A DNA stretch of 64,000 bases, from positions 84,043 through 148,042 of the forward strand of contig CANJYB010000009.1 of assembly GCA_947479085.1 (NCBI GenBank), in the 5' to 3' direction. The translations under genes and the position numbers were made by a program. Below, piece after piece: positions 16,219 through 23,451 of the stretch. The notes under the pieces were generated by a model. That model did not search any database. It was not told where the DNA came from and saw only the letters and a program-made list of their open reading frames with translations. Numbering within the stretch: the stretch's first letter is position 1; each line of letters opens with the position of its first letter. This stretch comes from Bacteroidota bacterium. GTDB lineage: Bacteria; Bacteroidota; Bacteroidia; 2-12-FULL-35-15.

Positions 16219-16995
16219 ATGAGTTTTATTAAAACAGAAATTGAAGGAAGTGTAATGAAAATAACGCTTAACCGTCCTGATAAGTTCAATAGCTTTAATC
16301 GTGAAATGGCTTTGCAATTGCAGGATTCATTGGATAAAGCATCAATAGATAATACAGTAAGGGCAGTATATTTAACAGGTGAAGGCAAAGCATTTTGTGC
16401 AGGACAAGACCTTTCTGAAGCTATGGATCCCAATGGTCCCGGAATAGAGCGAATAGTTAGAGAACATTACAATCCGATTATTCAGAAAATAAGAGCAATT
16501 GAAAAACCTGTCGTATGCGCAGTAAACGGAGTAGCTGCAGGAGCAGGTGCAAACATAGCATTAGCATGCGATATAGTAATTGCCGGAAGCGGGGTTTCAT
16601 TTATACAGGCATTCAGCAAAATTGGTTTAATACCCGATAGCGGTGGGACTTTCTTTCTTCCCCGTTTAATTGGTTTTGGCAAAGCCTCAGCTTTAATGAT
16701 GCTTGGAGACAAAGTTTCAGCAGCTGATGCCGAACGAATGGGAATGATTTATAAAGTAATAGAGGATATCAACTTACAGGCCGAAGCCTTTGCAATTGCA
16801 AAAACAGTTGCAGATTTACCAACCAAAGGAATAGGATATACCAAACGTTTATTAAATAAAACAATGGTTAATTCTATGGAAGAACAATTGGAATACGAAG
16901 CAGATATGCAGGTACATGCAACCACTACTTATGATTATACCGAAGGAGTAAATGCATTTTTAGAAAAAAGAAAAGCAGTATTTAAAGGGGAATAG
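16219..16995 (+). CDS. paaG: 1,2-epoxyphenylacetyl-CoA isomerase (PaaG), crotonase family
   Basis: The 258-residue product is a crotonase-fold enzyme. The oxyanion-hole segments are FCAGQDLSEA and AVNGVAAGAGANIALACDIV, and the catalytic aspartate lies in GLIPDSGGTFFLPR, as in E. coli PaaG. PaaG rearranges the ring epoxide to the oxepin and later acts as a double-bond isomerase. The GQDL and IPDSGGT pattern favours PaaG over the hydratase PaaF, and no separate paaF is visible. It is followed by paaH after a 115-base palindromic spacer. Confidence 0.9.
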   Translation: MSFIKTEIEGSVMKITLNRPDKFNSFNREMALQLQDSLDKASIDNTVRAVYLTGEGKAFCAGQDLSEAMDPNGPGIERIVREHYNPIIQKIRAIEKPVVCAVNGVAAGAGANIALACDIVIAGSGVSFIQAFSKIGLIPDSGGTFFLPRLIGFGKASALMMLGDKVSAADAERMGMIYKVIEDINLQAEAFAIAKTVADLPTKGIGYTKRLLNKTMVNSMEEQLEYEADMQVHATTTYDYTEGVNAFLEKRKAVFKGE

Positions 16996-17000
16996 TTATT

Positions 17001-17100
17001 TAACCGCAGAGAAATGGGAGAACACGCAGAGAACCGCAGAGAAAATAAATATGTAAACTCTGTGGCTCTCTGCGAAAACTCTCAGCGAACTCTGCGGTAA
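17001..17100. repeat. cgcagag-family palindrome in the paaG-paaH spacer
   Basis: The left arm (taaccgcagag, then acgcagagaaccgcagag) pairs with the right arm (ctctgtggctctctgcg, then ctctgcggtaa at 17100), with mismatches and a central AT-rich loop near 17045-17055. It is the complete two-arm form of the repeat that flanks the GxxExxY gene. Confidence 0.85.
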
Positions 17101-17110
17101 ATTTATTGAT

Positions 17111-18271
17111 ATGAAACAAATAGGAATAATAGGGTCAGGAGCTATGGGCGCAGGAATAGCTCAGGTAGCAGCAACAGCAGGACACAATGTTACTGTGTAT
17201 GACAATACTCAATCTGCACTTGATAAAGCAAAAACTAATTTAGAGAATACTTTAAAGAAGTTAGTTGAAAAGCAAAAACTCACTGAGGAAGCAGCTAAAG
17301 GTATTTTAGCGAGAACAAATTTTGCAAATGAATTAAATCAATTCAAAGATTGCGGATTAATCATTGAAGCTATTATTGAAAACATTGATGTAAAACAAAA
17401 ATTGTTTTCTGAATTGGAAACAATTGTTTCGGATGATTGCATCTTAGCGAGCAATACTTCTTCTCTCTCCATTGCATCTATTGCTTCAGCCTGCAAAAAG
17501 TCAGAAAGGGTAATAGGAATTCATTTCTTTAATCCAGCACCATTAATGCCCTTGGTTGAAATTATTCCAGCTATTACTACTGACGAAAAAATAACGAAAG
17601 AATCAAAATCAATTATTGATAGTTGGGGCAAAGTAACTGTACTTACAAAAGATACTCCCGGCTTTATTGTTAATCGTGTAGCCCGTTCTTATTATGGCGA
17701 ATCCATTCGTATTTATGAAGAAGGCATGGCTGACTTCGTAACCATTGATTGGGCAATGAAAACATTTGGTGGTTTTAAAATGGGACCTTTCGAATTGATG
17801 GATTTTATCGGGAACGATATTAATTACAAGGTTACCGAAAGTGTTTGGACTCAATTTTTCTTTGAACCTAGGTTCAAACCATCATTGACTCAGAAACGTT
17901 TGGTTGAGGCCAGATTATTTGGACGTAAATCAGGAAGAGGGTATTATAATTATGCAGAAGGAACAGTTTTGCCTGAACCAGATAAAAATGAAGAATTAGG
18001 CAAATACATTTTTAATAGGGTTATTTCTATGTTAATCAATGAAGCGGTAGATTCGCTTTATTTGAAATTAGCAAGCAGGGATGATTTGGATTTAGCAATG
18101 ACTAAAGGGGTGAACTATCCAAAAGGACTATTAAAATGGGCAGATGAAATTGGTTTGCAAAATATCTATAACACTTTAGATGTTTTATACGAGTTATATA
18201 ATGAAGAGCGGTATCGCCCTTCTATATTAATGAAGATGATGCTAAAGGATAATAAGAAGTTTTATGAGTAA
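17111..18271 (+). CDS. paaH: 3-hydroxyadipyl-CoA dehydrogenase, PaaH type
   Basis: This 386-residue 3-hydroxyacyl-CoA dehydrogenase has an N-terminal NAD fold (GIIGSGAMGAGIAQVAATAGH) and the catalytic-histidine segment GIHFFNPAPLMPLVEII. A first C-terminal helical domain follows (DTPGFIVNRVARSYYGES, then GPFELMDFIGNDINY), and a second shorter C-terminal repeat comes after residue 290. E. coli PaaH is longer, about 475 residues, so this is a compact form. In the pathway it oxidises 3-hydroxyadipyl-CoA to 3-oxoadipyl-CoA. It overlaps the paaI start by eight bases, which indicates coupled translation. Confidence 0.92.
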   Translation: MKQIGIIGSGAMGAGIAQVAATAGHNVTVYDNTQSALDKAKTNLENTLKKLVEKQKLTEEAAKGILARTNFANELNQFKDCGLIIEAIIENIDVKQKLFSELETIVSDDCILASNTSSLSIASIASACKKSERVIGIHFFNPAPLMPLVEIIPAITTDEKITKESKSIIDSWGKVTVLTKDTPGFIVNRVARSYYGESIRIYEEGMADFVTIDWAMKTFGGFKMGPFELMDFIGNDINYKVTESVWTQFFFEPRFKPSLTQKRLVEARLFGRKSGRGYYNYAEGTVLPEPDKNEELGKYIFNRVISMLINEAVDSLYLKLASRDDLDLAMTKGVNYPKGLLKWADEIGLQNIYNTLDVLYELYNEERYRPSILMKMMLKDNKKFYE

Positions 18272-18686
18272 AGAATTAGCAAAAAAGATAGTTGATAAAA
18301 TGATGGCTGAAGATAAGTTCAGCCAATGGCTGGGCATTGAAACAGTATTGATTGAACAGGGCCATTGCATTCTAAAAATGAAAATACGAGAAGAAATGGT
18401 AAATGGATTTGGCATTTCTCATGGAGGTATCGCTTTTTCATTTGCCGATAGTGCTCTCGCATTTGCTTCTAATGCTTATGGCAGATTAAGCGTTGCATTG
18501 GAATGTTCTATTTCTTTTGCTATTGCTGTTAAAGTAGATGATGAATTAATTTGCGAAGCAAAAGAATTAAGTATCACTAATAAAACTGCTACTTATCACA
18601 TAGAAATTAAAAATCAAAAAGAAGAAAAGGTAGCTTTCTTTAAAGGTACTGTTTACCGAACAAGTAAAGAATGGCAGTTAGGATAA
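18264..18686 (+). CDS. paaI: Hydroxyphenylacetyl-CoA thioesterase PaaI
   Basis: The 140-residue hotdog-fold product has the PaaI signature FGISHGGIAFSFADSALAFASN, with His53-Gly-Gly and Asp62 at the expected active-site positions. PaaI hydrolyses dead-end CoA esters so that CoA is not trapped during phenylacetate breakdown. The ATG lies eight bases inside paaH. After the stop, a 22-base tandem array separates it from paaJ, so the operon may pause or be broken there. Confidence 0.93.
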   Translation: MSKELAKKIVDKMMAEDKFSQWLGIETVLIEQGHCILKMKIREEMVNGFGISHGGIAFSFADSALAFASNAYGRLSVALECSISFAIAVKVDDELICEAKELSITNKTATYHIEIKNQKEEKVAFFKGTVYRTSKEWQLG

Positions 18687-18716
18687 ACTAAAACGGAATA
18701 ATATTTTAAAATTGTT

Positions 18717-18980
18717 ACCGAAATGGTGAGTACTATTTACCAAAATGGCTAATCTTTTTTACCAAAACGGATAATAGATTTTACTGAAACGGATAATATT
18801 ATTTACCAAAACAGCTAATATTGTTTATCAAAATGGATAATAGTATTAGCCAAAATGGATAGTCTTTTTTAGCAAAACGGATAATAATGTTTACTAAAAC
18901 GGATAATATTATTTACCAAAACAGCTAATATTGTTTACAAAAATGGATAATATTATTTACCGAAATGGTAAAAAATTAAT
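18717..18980. repeat. 22-base tandem array, 12 units
   Basis: Twelve units in exact 22-base register start at 18717, 18739, 18761 and so on to 18959. The consensus begins accaaaacggataatatt, with a T-rich end. Units 5 and 10 (18805 and 18915) are the same, and blocks of five units look duplicated. The period is not a multiple of three, so it cannot code for a repeat protein. There are no distinct spacers, so it is not CRISPR. It occupies most of the 326-base paaI-paaJ spacer. Confidence 0.9.
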
Positions 18981-18992
18981 AAAAAGATAAAT

Positions 18993-19000
18993 TATCTTTA
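18993..19000 (+). promoter_or_regulatory. Possible promoter for paaJ (TATCTTTA)
   Basis: A one-mismatch copy of TAnnTTTG lies 12 bases before the paaJ ATG and just after the 22-base array. The array would then sit directly upstream of the promoter. Confidence 0.45.
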
Positions 19001-19012
19001 AGAAAATAAAGT

Positions 19013-20230
19013 ATGAAAAACGCATATATAATAGACGGAGTAAGAACTCCGATTGGAAATTTCGGTGGAACATTAGCGGTGGTTCGCCCCGATGATTTGG
19101 CAGCCCTTGTATTAAAAGAATTAATTAAACGGAACCCAACTATTGATGTTTCTGAAATTGGGGACGTGATTATGGGGTGCGCTAACCAGGCAGGAGAAGA
19201 CAACCGAAATGTGGCAAGGATGGCTGTATTGCTTGCCGGTTTGCCATTTACAGTTCCGGGAGAAACGGTAAACCGTTTATGTGCTTCCGGTCTTTCGGCA
19301 AGCATGGCAGCGGCAAGGAGCATTATGTTGGGCGAAACAGGCCTGATGATTTCAGGAGGAGTGGAGAACATGACTCGCGGACCTTGGGTAATTTCAAAAA
19401 CATCTTCTGCTTTTGGCAGAGACGCACAAATGTTTGATTCATCTTTTGGCTGGAGATTTATTCATCCAAAAATGAAGGAGCTTTACGGAGTGGATGCAAT
19501 GGGAGATACGGCAGAGAACCTTGCAGACCGTGATAAAATAAACAGGGAAGACCAGGATAAGTTTGCATTATGGAGCCAGCAAAAAGCGGCTGCTGCTCAA
19601 AGTAAAGGAAGGTTGGCAAAAGAAATTGTTCCTGTTGAAATACCTCAAAAGAAAGGCGACCCGAAGTTGTTTGATAAAGATGAATTTATGCGCCCTGATA
19701 CAACGATGGAGGGATTAGCAAAACTGAAAGGTGCATTTAAAAGGGAGGGGGGAACGGTTACTGCAGGTAATGCTTCAGGATTAAATGATGGTGCTGCCGC
19801 CATTTTATTGGCTTCGGACGATGCAGTTAAAAAATATAACCTTATTCCAAAAGCTAGAATTGTTTCGAGTGGAGTAGTGGGGGTAGAGCCACGTATTATG
19901 GGCATTGGTCCGGTCGGAGCCAGTAATATGGCTTTGAAAAGAGCAGGCTTGACAATGAAAGATATAGACATTATAGAATTGAACGAAGCATTTGCTGCAC
20001 AATCATTAGCATGTACCAGGGCTTTGGGTTTGGCGGATAATGATTCAAGAATAAACCCGAATGGTGGAGCAATTGCACTCGGTCATCCTTTAGGAATGAG
20101 TGGAGCAAGAATATTAAATTCTGCAGCAATTGAATTGCAGGAACAAAATAAAAGATATGCATTAGTAACTATGTGCATTGGAGTAGGGCAGGGATATGCA
20201 GTAATAATTGAAAACGCAAATCTGAAATAA
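19013..20230 (+). CDS. paaJ: 3-oxoadipyl-CoA/3-oxo-5,6-dehydrosuberyl-CoA thiolase PaaJ
   Basis: The 405-residue thiolase has the acyl-carrier cysteine Cys90 in VNRLCASGLSA, the NEAFAAQ segment, NGGAIALGHPLGMSGAR with its catalytic histidine, and a late CIGVGQGYA cysteine. It is the full length of the PaaJ/PcaF group. In the pathway it carries out the two thiolytic cleavages that yield acetyl-CoA and succinyl-CoA. The location after paaH and paaI supports PaaJ over other acetyl-CoA acyltransferases. The next gene starts one base after the stop. Confidence 0.92.
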   Translation: MKNAYIIDGVRTPIGNFGGTLAVVRPDDLAALVLKELIKRNPTIDVSEIGDVIMGCANQAGEDNRNVARMAVLLAGLPFTVPGETVNRLCASGLSASMAAARSIMLGETGLMISGGVENMTRGPWVISKTSSAFGRDAQMFDSSFGWRFIHPKMKELYGVDAMGDTAENLADRDKINREDQDKFALWSQQKAAAAQSKGRLAKEIVPVEIPQKKGDPKLFDKDEFMRPDTTMEGLAKLKGAFKREGGTVTAGNASGLNDGAAAILLASDDAVKKYNLIPKARIVSSGVVGVEPRIMGIGPVGASNMALKRAGLTMKDIDIIELNEAFAAQSLACTRALGLADNDSRINPNGGAIALGHPLGMSGARILNSAAIELQEQNKRYALVTMCIGVGQGYAVIIENANLK

Positions 20231-20231
20231 A

Positions 20232-20858
20232 ATGAAAAGGAATGACCCGAGAATTGATGCTTACATTGAGAAAGCTCAACCTTTTGCTAGACCAATTTTA
20301 AATCATTTAAGAGCATTGATTCTTAAAGCAAATTCGGAAGTAATGGAAACCATTAAATGGGGAATGCCGTTTTTTGAATACAAAGGACCTCTTTGCAACA
20401 TGGCCGCTTTCAAGCAACATGCCGTGCTTGGATTTTGGAAGGGTAAATTACTAAAGGATAAAAGCGGTTACCTGCAGGAACGTGCAAACGCAGGAGGAGA
20501 AGCAATGGGGAATCTTGGAAGAATAACTTCATTGAAAGATTTGCCTCCGGATAAAGTAATTTTAGATTTTGTAAAACAAGCTATTAAACTGAATGAAGAG
20601 GATGTAAAAGTTCATCCTTCAGAAAAGAAACCTCAGAAAGAACTTATTATTCCCGATTATTTTTTGAAAGCGTTAAAGAAAAATAAAAAGGCTTTTACAG
20701 CTTTCGAAAACTTTACTCCTTCAAAAAAAAGGGAATACATAGAATGGATTACGGAAGCTAAAACAGAGGAAACACGAAACAAAAGAATGGAAACTTCAAT
20801 CGAATGGATTAGTGAAGGCAAATCAAGAAACTGGAAATACGAAACTAAAAAATCCTAA
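20232..20858 (+). CDS. DUF1801/YdeI-type protein
   Basis: The 208-residue product has an N-terminal DUF1801-like part (about 10-110, ETIKWGMPFFEYKGPLCNMAAF) and a C-terminal part of the YdeI/OmpD-associated type (FLKALKKNKKAFTAFENFTPSKK, with TEETRNKRMETSIEWI). The family has no firm biochemical role. It starts one base after paaJ and ends seven bases before paaY, so it belongs to the transcription unit, but this may be an accident of position. Confidence 0.85.
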   Translation: MKRNDPRIDAYIEKAQPFARPILNHLRALILKANSEVMETIKWGMPFFEYKGPLCNMAAFKQHAVLGFWKGKLLKDKSGYLQERANAGGEAMGNLGRITSLKDLPPDKVILDFVKQAIKLNEEDVKVHPSEKKPQKELIIPDYFLKALKKNKKAFTAFENFTPSKKREYIEWITEAKTEETRNKRMETSIEWISEGKSRNWKYETKKS

Positions 20859-20865
20859 ACTACTT

Positions 20866-21459
20866 ATGATTTACGAATTCAACGGATATAAACCGGTCAT
20901 TCACGAAAGTGCTTTTATTCATCCTCAATCCACGGTTACTGGGAATGTTATTATCGGAAAAGATGTATATATAGGACCGGGCGCTGCTATCAGGGGCGAT
21001 TGGGGACAGATAATTATTGAAGATGGCTGTAATGTGCAGGAAAATTGTACTATTCACATGTTTCCGGGAACTACGGTTTTATTGAAAGATTCAGCACATA
21101 TTGGACATGGTGCAATTATTCATGGAGGAACCATTGGAAGAAATGTTCTTGTTGGAATGAATGCAGTGGTTATGGATAATGTGATAATAGGTGATAATTG
21201 CATTATTGGTGCTTTGTGTTTTGTGCCTGCTGATATGATTGTCGAGGAAAGAAAAGTAGTAGTTGGAAACCCGGCAAAAATTGTGAAAGATGTAAGTGAT
21301 GAGATGATAAAATGGAAAACTCAGGGGACTAAGCTTTATCAGCAATTACCTTCCGACTGTAAAGCTACTTTGAAAATCTGTGAACCTTTAAGAGAAATAG
21401 AAACCGACCGACCTAAACAACAAGATATTTATAAAACCTGGAAAGAAACAAATAAATAA
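20866..21459 (+). CDS. paaY: PaaY, gamma-carbonic-anhydrase-like hexapeptide-repeat thioesterase
   Basis: From the ATG at 20866 the product has 197 residues, the length of PaaY. It forms a left-handed beta-helix of hexapeptide repeats (VIGKDVYIGPGAAIRGDWG). The metal histidines lie in ENCTIHMFPG and HIGHGAIIHGGTIG, and a C-terminal helical tail follows residue 150. PaaY removes CoA from blocked intermediates in phenylacetate degradation. An upstream ATG at 20812 would overlap the previous gene by 47 bases and adds residues unlike the family, so the later start is preferred. Confidence 0.9.
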   Translation: MIYEFNGYKPVIHESAFIHPQSTVTGNVIIGKDVYIGPGAAIRGDWGQIIIEDGCNVQENCTIHMFPGTTVLLKDSAHIGHGAIIHGGTIGRNVLVGMNAVVMDNVIIGDNCIIGALCFVPADMIVEERKVVVGNPAKIVKDVSDEMIKWKTQGTKLYQQLPSDCKATLKICEPLREIETDRPKQQDIYKTWKETNK

Positions 21460-21461
21460 TT

Positions 21462-21914
21462 ATGGACTTATACTTACATTTTATCCTCGTTAATTCTGAA
21501 TTTAATATTGGCTTAGCTACTGACTTATACGAAGGACAGGAATCAGAAGACAATATCAAACACATGTGGGAAGACGAATTAAAGGTTTCTGAACCGGTAA
21601 AAGATTTTAAAATAAGAAACAACGCCATTTATAAATTGGCCGGTTATTATCCCGATAATTCTCAGTTTAGTTTTGACATCTGGGACATGACTATTGTTGA
21701 ATGTAATACCGAAAGCGGAAATCAAATGCAATTTGCTGTTTCAAAGAAATTACTGAAAAATACAGAGAAGGTGGTGGATGAAAAATCGGGAGATACTCAT
21801 TTGACTTTTTATTTGAGAGATACTCTTCCCATGGAAAACCCTATGGATGGCGTTTATATTTTAAAATCCGATTTTCCTAAAGAACTAAAGCAGTCAAAAA
21901 ATCCTAAATCTTAA
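21462..21914 (+). CDS. Uncharacterised protein in the paa cluster
   Basis: I do not recognise this 150-residue soluble protein. It is rich in Asp, Glu and Lys, mixes beta and alpha segments, and has no signal peptide, membrane helix or obvious catalytic motif. It begins two bases after paaY and is followed by a DUF1569-like gene after 36 bases, so it is probably cotranscribed with the phenylacetate genes. A role in the pathway is only a guess from position. Confidence 0.7.
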   Translation: MDLYLHFILVNSEFNIGLATDLYEGQESEDNIKHMWEDELKVSEPVKDFKIRNNAIYKLAGYYPDNSQFSFDIWDMTIVECNTESGNQMQFAVSKKLLKNTEKVVDEKSGDTHLTFYLRDTLPMENPMDGVYILKSDFPKELKQSKNPKS

Positions 21915-21950
21915 TTACCACAAAATATTAATCATCAAATTAAATAAGCC

Positions 21951-22406
21951 ATGGACAAACTTGATTTCTTAAAAACAGAATTTCCTAAATTGCTTCATAC
22001 TTTGCAACCGGAAACAATTGGTAAATGGGGAGTAATGAACGGCCAACAAATGGTGGAACACATGGCTGAATCTGTAAGTTTTGCAACCGGAAAAAATAAT
22101 CAGGCATTGCATACTCCTGCTGAACATGTTGGTAAATACAAAGACTTTGCAATGAGTGATAAGGAGTTTAAACCCAATACAAAAAACGCATTACTTGCCG
22201 ATACTCCTTACCCTTTAATACACCAAAAGATGCAGGGAGCGATTGAAGATTATGAAAAGGAAATTGCCGCTTTCATTAACTATTTTGTAACTAATAAAGG
22301 TGCTACACTTACCAATTCTTTTTTCGGGGAACTGAATTTTGAAGAATGGGTTCACCTTCTTCATAAACATGCAGTTCATCATTCCAAACAATTTGGATTA
22401 TTATAA
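21951..22406 (+). CDS. DinB/DUF1569-like protein, last gene of the paa unit
   Basis: The 151-residue product resembles the DinB-like four-helix family DUF1569. Likely metal-ligand histidines lie in GQQMVEHMAESV near residue 38 and HLLHKHAVHHSKQFGLL at the end. Members of this superfamily bind metals and some are thiol-dependent transferases. In some Bacteroidota a similar domain is found beside paa genes, but I state that from memory and cannot check it here. A strong bidirectional terminator begins at its stop codon and marks the end of the unit. Confidence 0.7.
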   Translation: MDKLDFLKTEFPKLLHTLQPETIGKWGVMNGQQMVEHMAESVSFATGKNNQALHTPAEHVGKYKDFAMSDKEFKPNTKNALLADTPYPLIHQKMQGAIEDYEKEIAAFINYFVTNKGATLTNSFFGELNFEEWVHLLHKHAVHHSKQFGLL

Positions 22407-22447
22407 ACAAAAAGCCCCGTAACTAAATGTTACGGGGCTTTTTGTTT
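22405..22447. terminator. Bidirectional terminator between the paa unit and cspA
   Basis: A perfect 19-base inverted repeat (left arm 22405-22423, right arm 22429-22447) has a GC core, gccccgtaac/gttacggggc, flanked by A and T tracts and a 5-base loop. It serves the convergent genes on both sides. Confidence 0.95.
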
Positions 22448-22462
22448 AAAGAAAAATTTATT

Positions 22463-22651
22463 TTAAGACTTTTTTACGTTAACCGCATTTAATCCTTTTT
22501 TTCCTTCAGCAACATCAAATGTTACCGTGTCATTTTCTTTGATTTTGTCAACCAACCCAGTGGCGTGAACAAAAATTTCCTGACCTTCTGCGTCCTTAAT
22601 GAAACCAAAACCTTTTGCTTCATTGTAAAATTTTACTGTACCTGTTTTCAT
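22463..22651 (-). CDS. Cold-shock domain protein
   Basis: The 62-residue product is a single cold-shock domain with RNP1 (KGFGFI at 13-18) and RNP2 (IFVHAT). It is slightly shorter than E. coli CspA. Such proteins bind single-stranded RNA and DNA and melt RNA structure in cold or stationary phase. It has its own consensus promoter and a leader of about 20 bases, so the long structured cold-shock leader of E. coli cspA is absent. Confidence 0.95.
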   Translation of the reverse strand: MKTGTVKFYNEAKGFGFIKDAEGQEIFVHATGLVDKIKENDTVTFDVAEGKKGLNAVNVKKS

Positions 22652-22679
22652 TATAATAACTAGTTTTAAAATTGAGCGA

Positions 22680-22710
22680 CAAATATATATTAATATTTTT
22701 AAGTAATCAA
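22680..22710 (-). promoter_or_regulatory. Consensus Bacteroidota promoter of the cold-shock gene
   Basis: Read on the minus strand, TTG (22708-22710) is followed by exactly 20 bases and then TATATTTG (22680-22687). This fits the TTG-N19/21-TAnnTTTG consensus fully. Confidence 0.8.
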
Positions 22711-22788
22711 ATTTATTTTAGTCCATCGAAGATAAGTGCAATGCTGTGGGTCACAAGTGGAGGTTAAACTTAATTTGTTAATAGGAGT

Positions 22789-23451
22789 TTAGCTTCTTTC
22801 TCCAAAGATAGAACTGCCAACCCGAATCATATTGCTTCCTTCTTTTATTGCAATCCTGTAGTCAGAACTCATTCCCATTGAAAGTATTTCAGGTTGCAGA
22901 TTAAAAGAGGCAAGTTCTTTTATTTTATTAAAAAACAAACTCAATGAATGAAATTCATTTCCTATTTGCTCCTTGTTGTCTGTATTGGTAGCCATTCCCA
23001 TCAAACCTGTGATATTAATATTTTGCAATTCTGAAAAATCCTTTGAATGAATTAATCCTTCCGCTTCCTTAAAATCAAGGCCAAACTTGGTTTCTTCTTT
23101 TGCTATATAGATTTGCAACAAACAATTAATAATCCTGTTGCATTTTTTAGCCTGTTTATTAATTTCTTTTAGCAGACCAAAACTATCAACAGAATGAATA
23201 AGATGAACAAACGGGGCGATGTATTTCACTTTATTGGTTTGCAAATGACCTATCAGATGCCATTCTATATCTTTAGGGAGTTGCTCATATTTTGCAAGTA
23301 GTTCCTGTACTTTATTTTCTCCAAACTGTTTATGGTTGGCATGATAAACTTCAAGTATCTTTTCAATTGACTGGGTTTTGGTTACTACAATTAAAGTAAC
23401 CTCTTTTGGCAAAGCAGATTTAATTGTAGCAAGATTTTCTGAAATGCTCAT
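22789..23451 (-). CDS. YggS/PLPHP family PLP-binding protein
   Basis: The 220-residue product is a single-domain PLP homeostasis protein. The PLP lysine lies in LIVVTKTQ, followed by FGENKVQE, WHLIGHLQTNK and the C-terminal phosphate-binding stretch LSMGMSSDYRIAI with IRVGSSIFG. The family binds PLP without enzyme activity and influences vitamin B6 and amino-acid pools. It starts directly where the DUF1015 gene ends, in a minus-strand run with serA. Confidence 0.95.
   Translation of the reverse strand: MSISENLATIKSALPKEVTLIVVTKTQSIEKILEVYHANHKQFGENKVQELLAKYEQLPKDIEWHLIGHLQTNKVKYIAPFVHLIHSVDSFGLLKEINKQAKKCNRIINCLLQIYIAKEETKFGLDFKEAEGLIHSKDFSELQNINITGLMGMATNTDNKEQIGNEFHSLSLFFNKIKELASFNLQPEILSMGMSSDYRIAIKEGSNMIRVGSSIFGERS

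Noticed and set aside
18717..18980. CRISPR array
   Set aside because: Units follow each other directly with no distinct spacers, the unit is 22 bases, and no cas genes are in the window. The same holds for the 21- and 42-base arrays.
20812..20865. Upstream start for paaY
   Set aside because: It would overlap the previous gene and add 18 residues not seen in PaaY; ATG at 20866 gives the usual length.
22652..22679. Long cold-shock leader thermosensor upstream of the cold-shock gene
   Set aside because: The consensus promoter leaves a leader of only about 20 bases.
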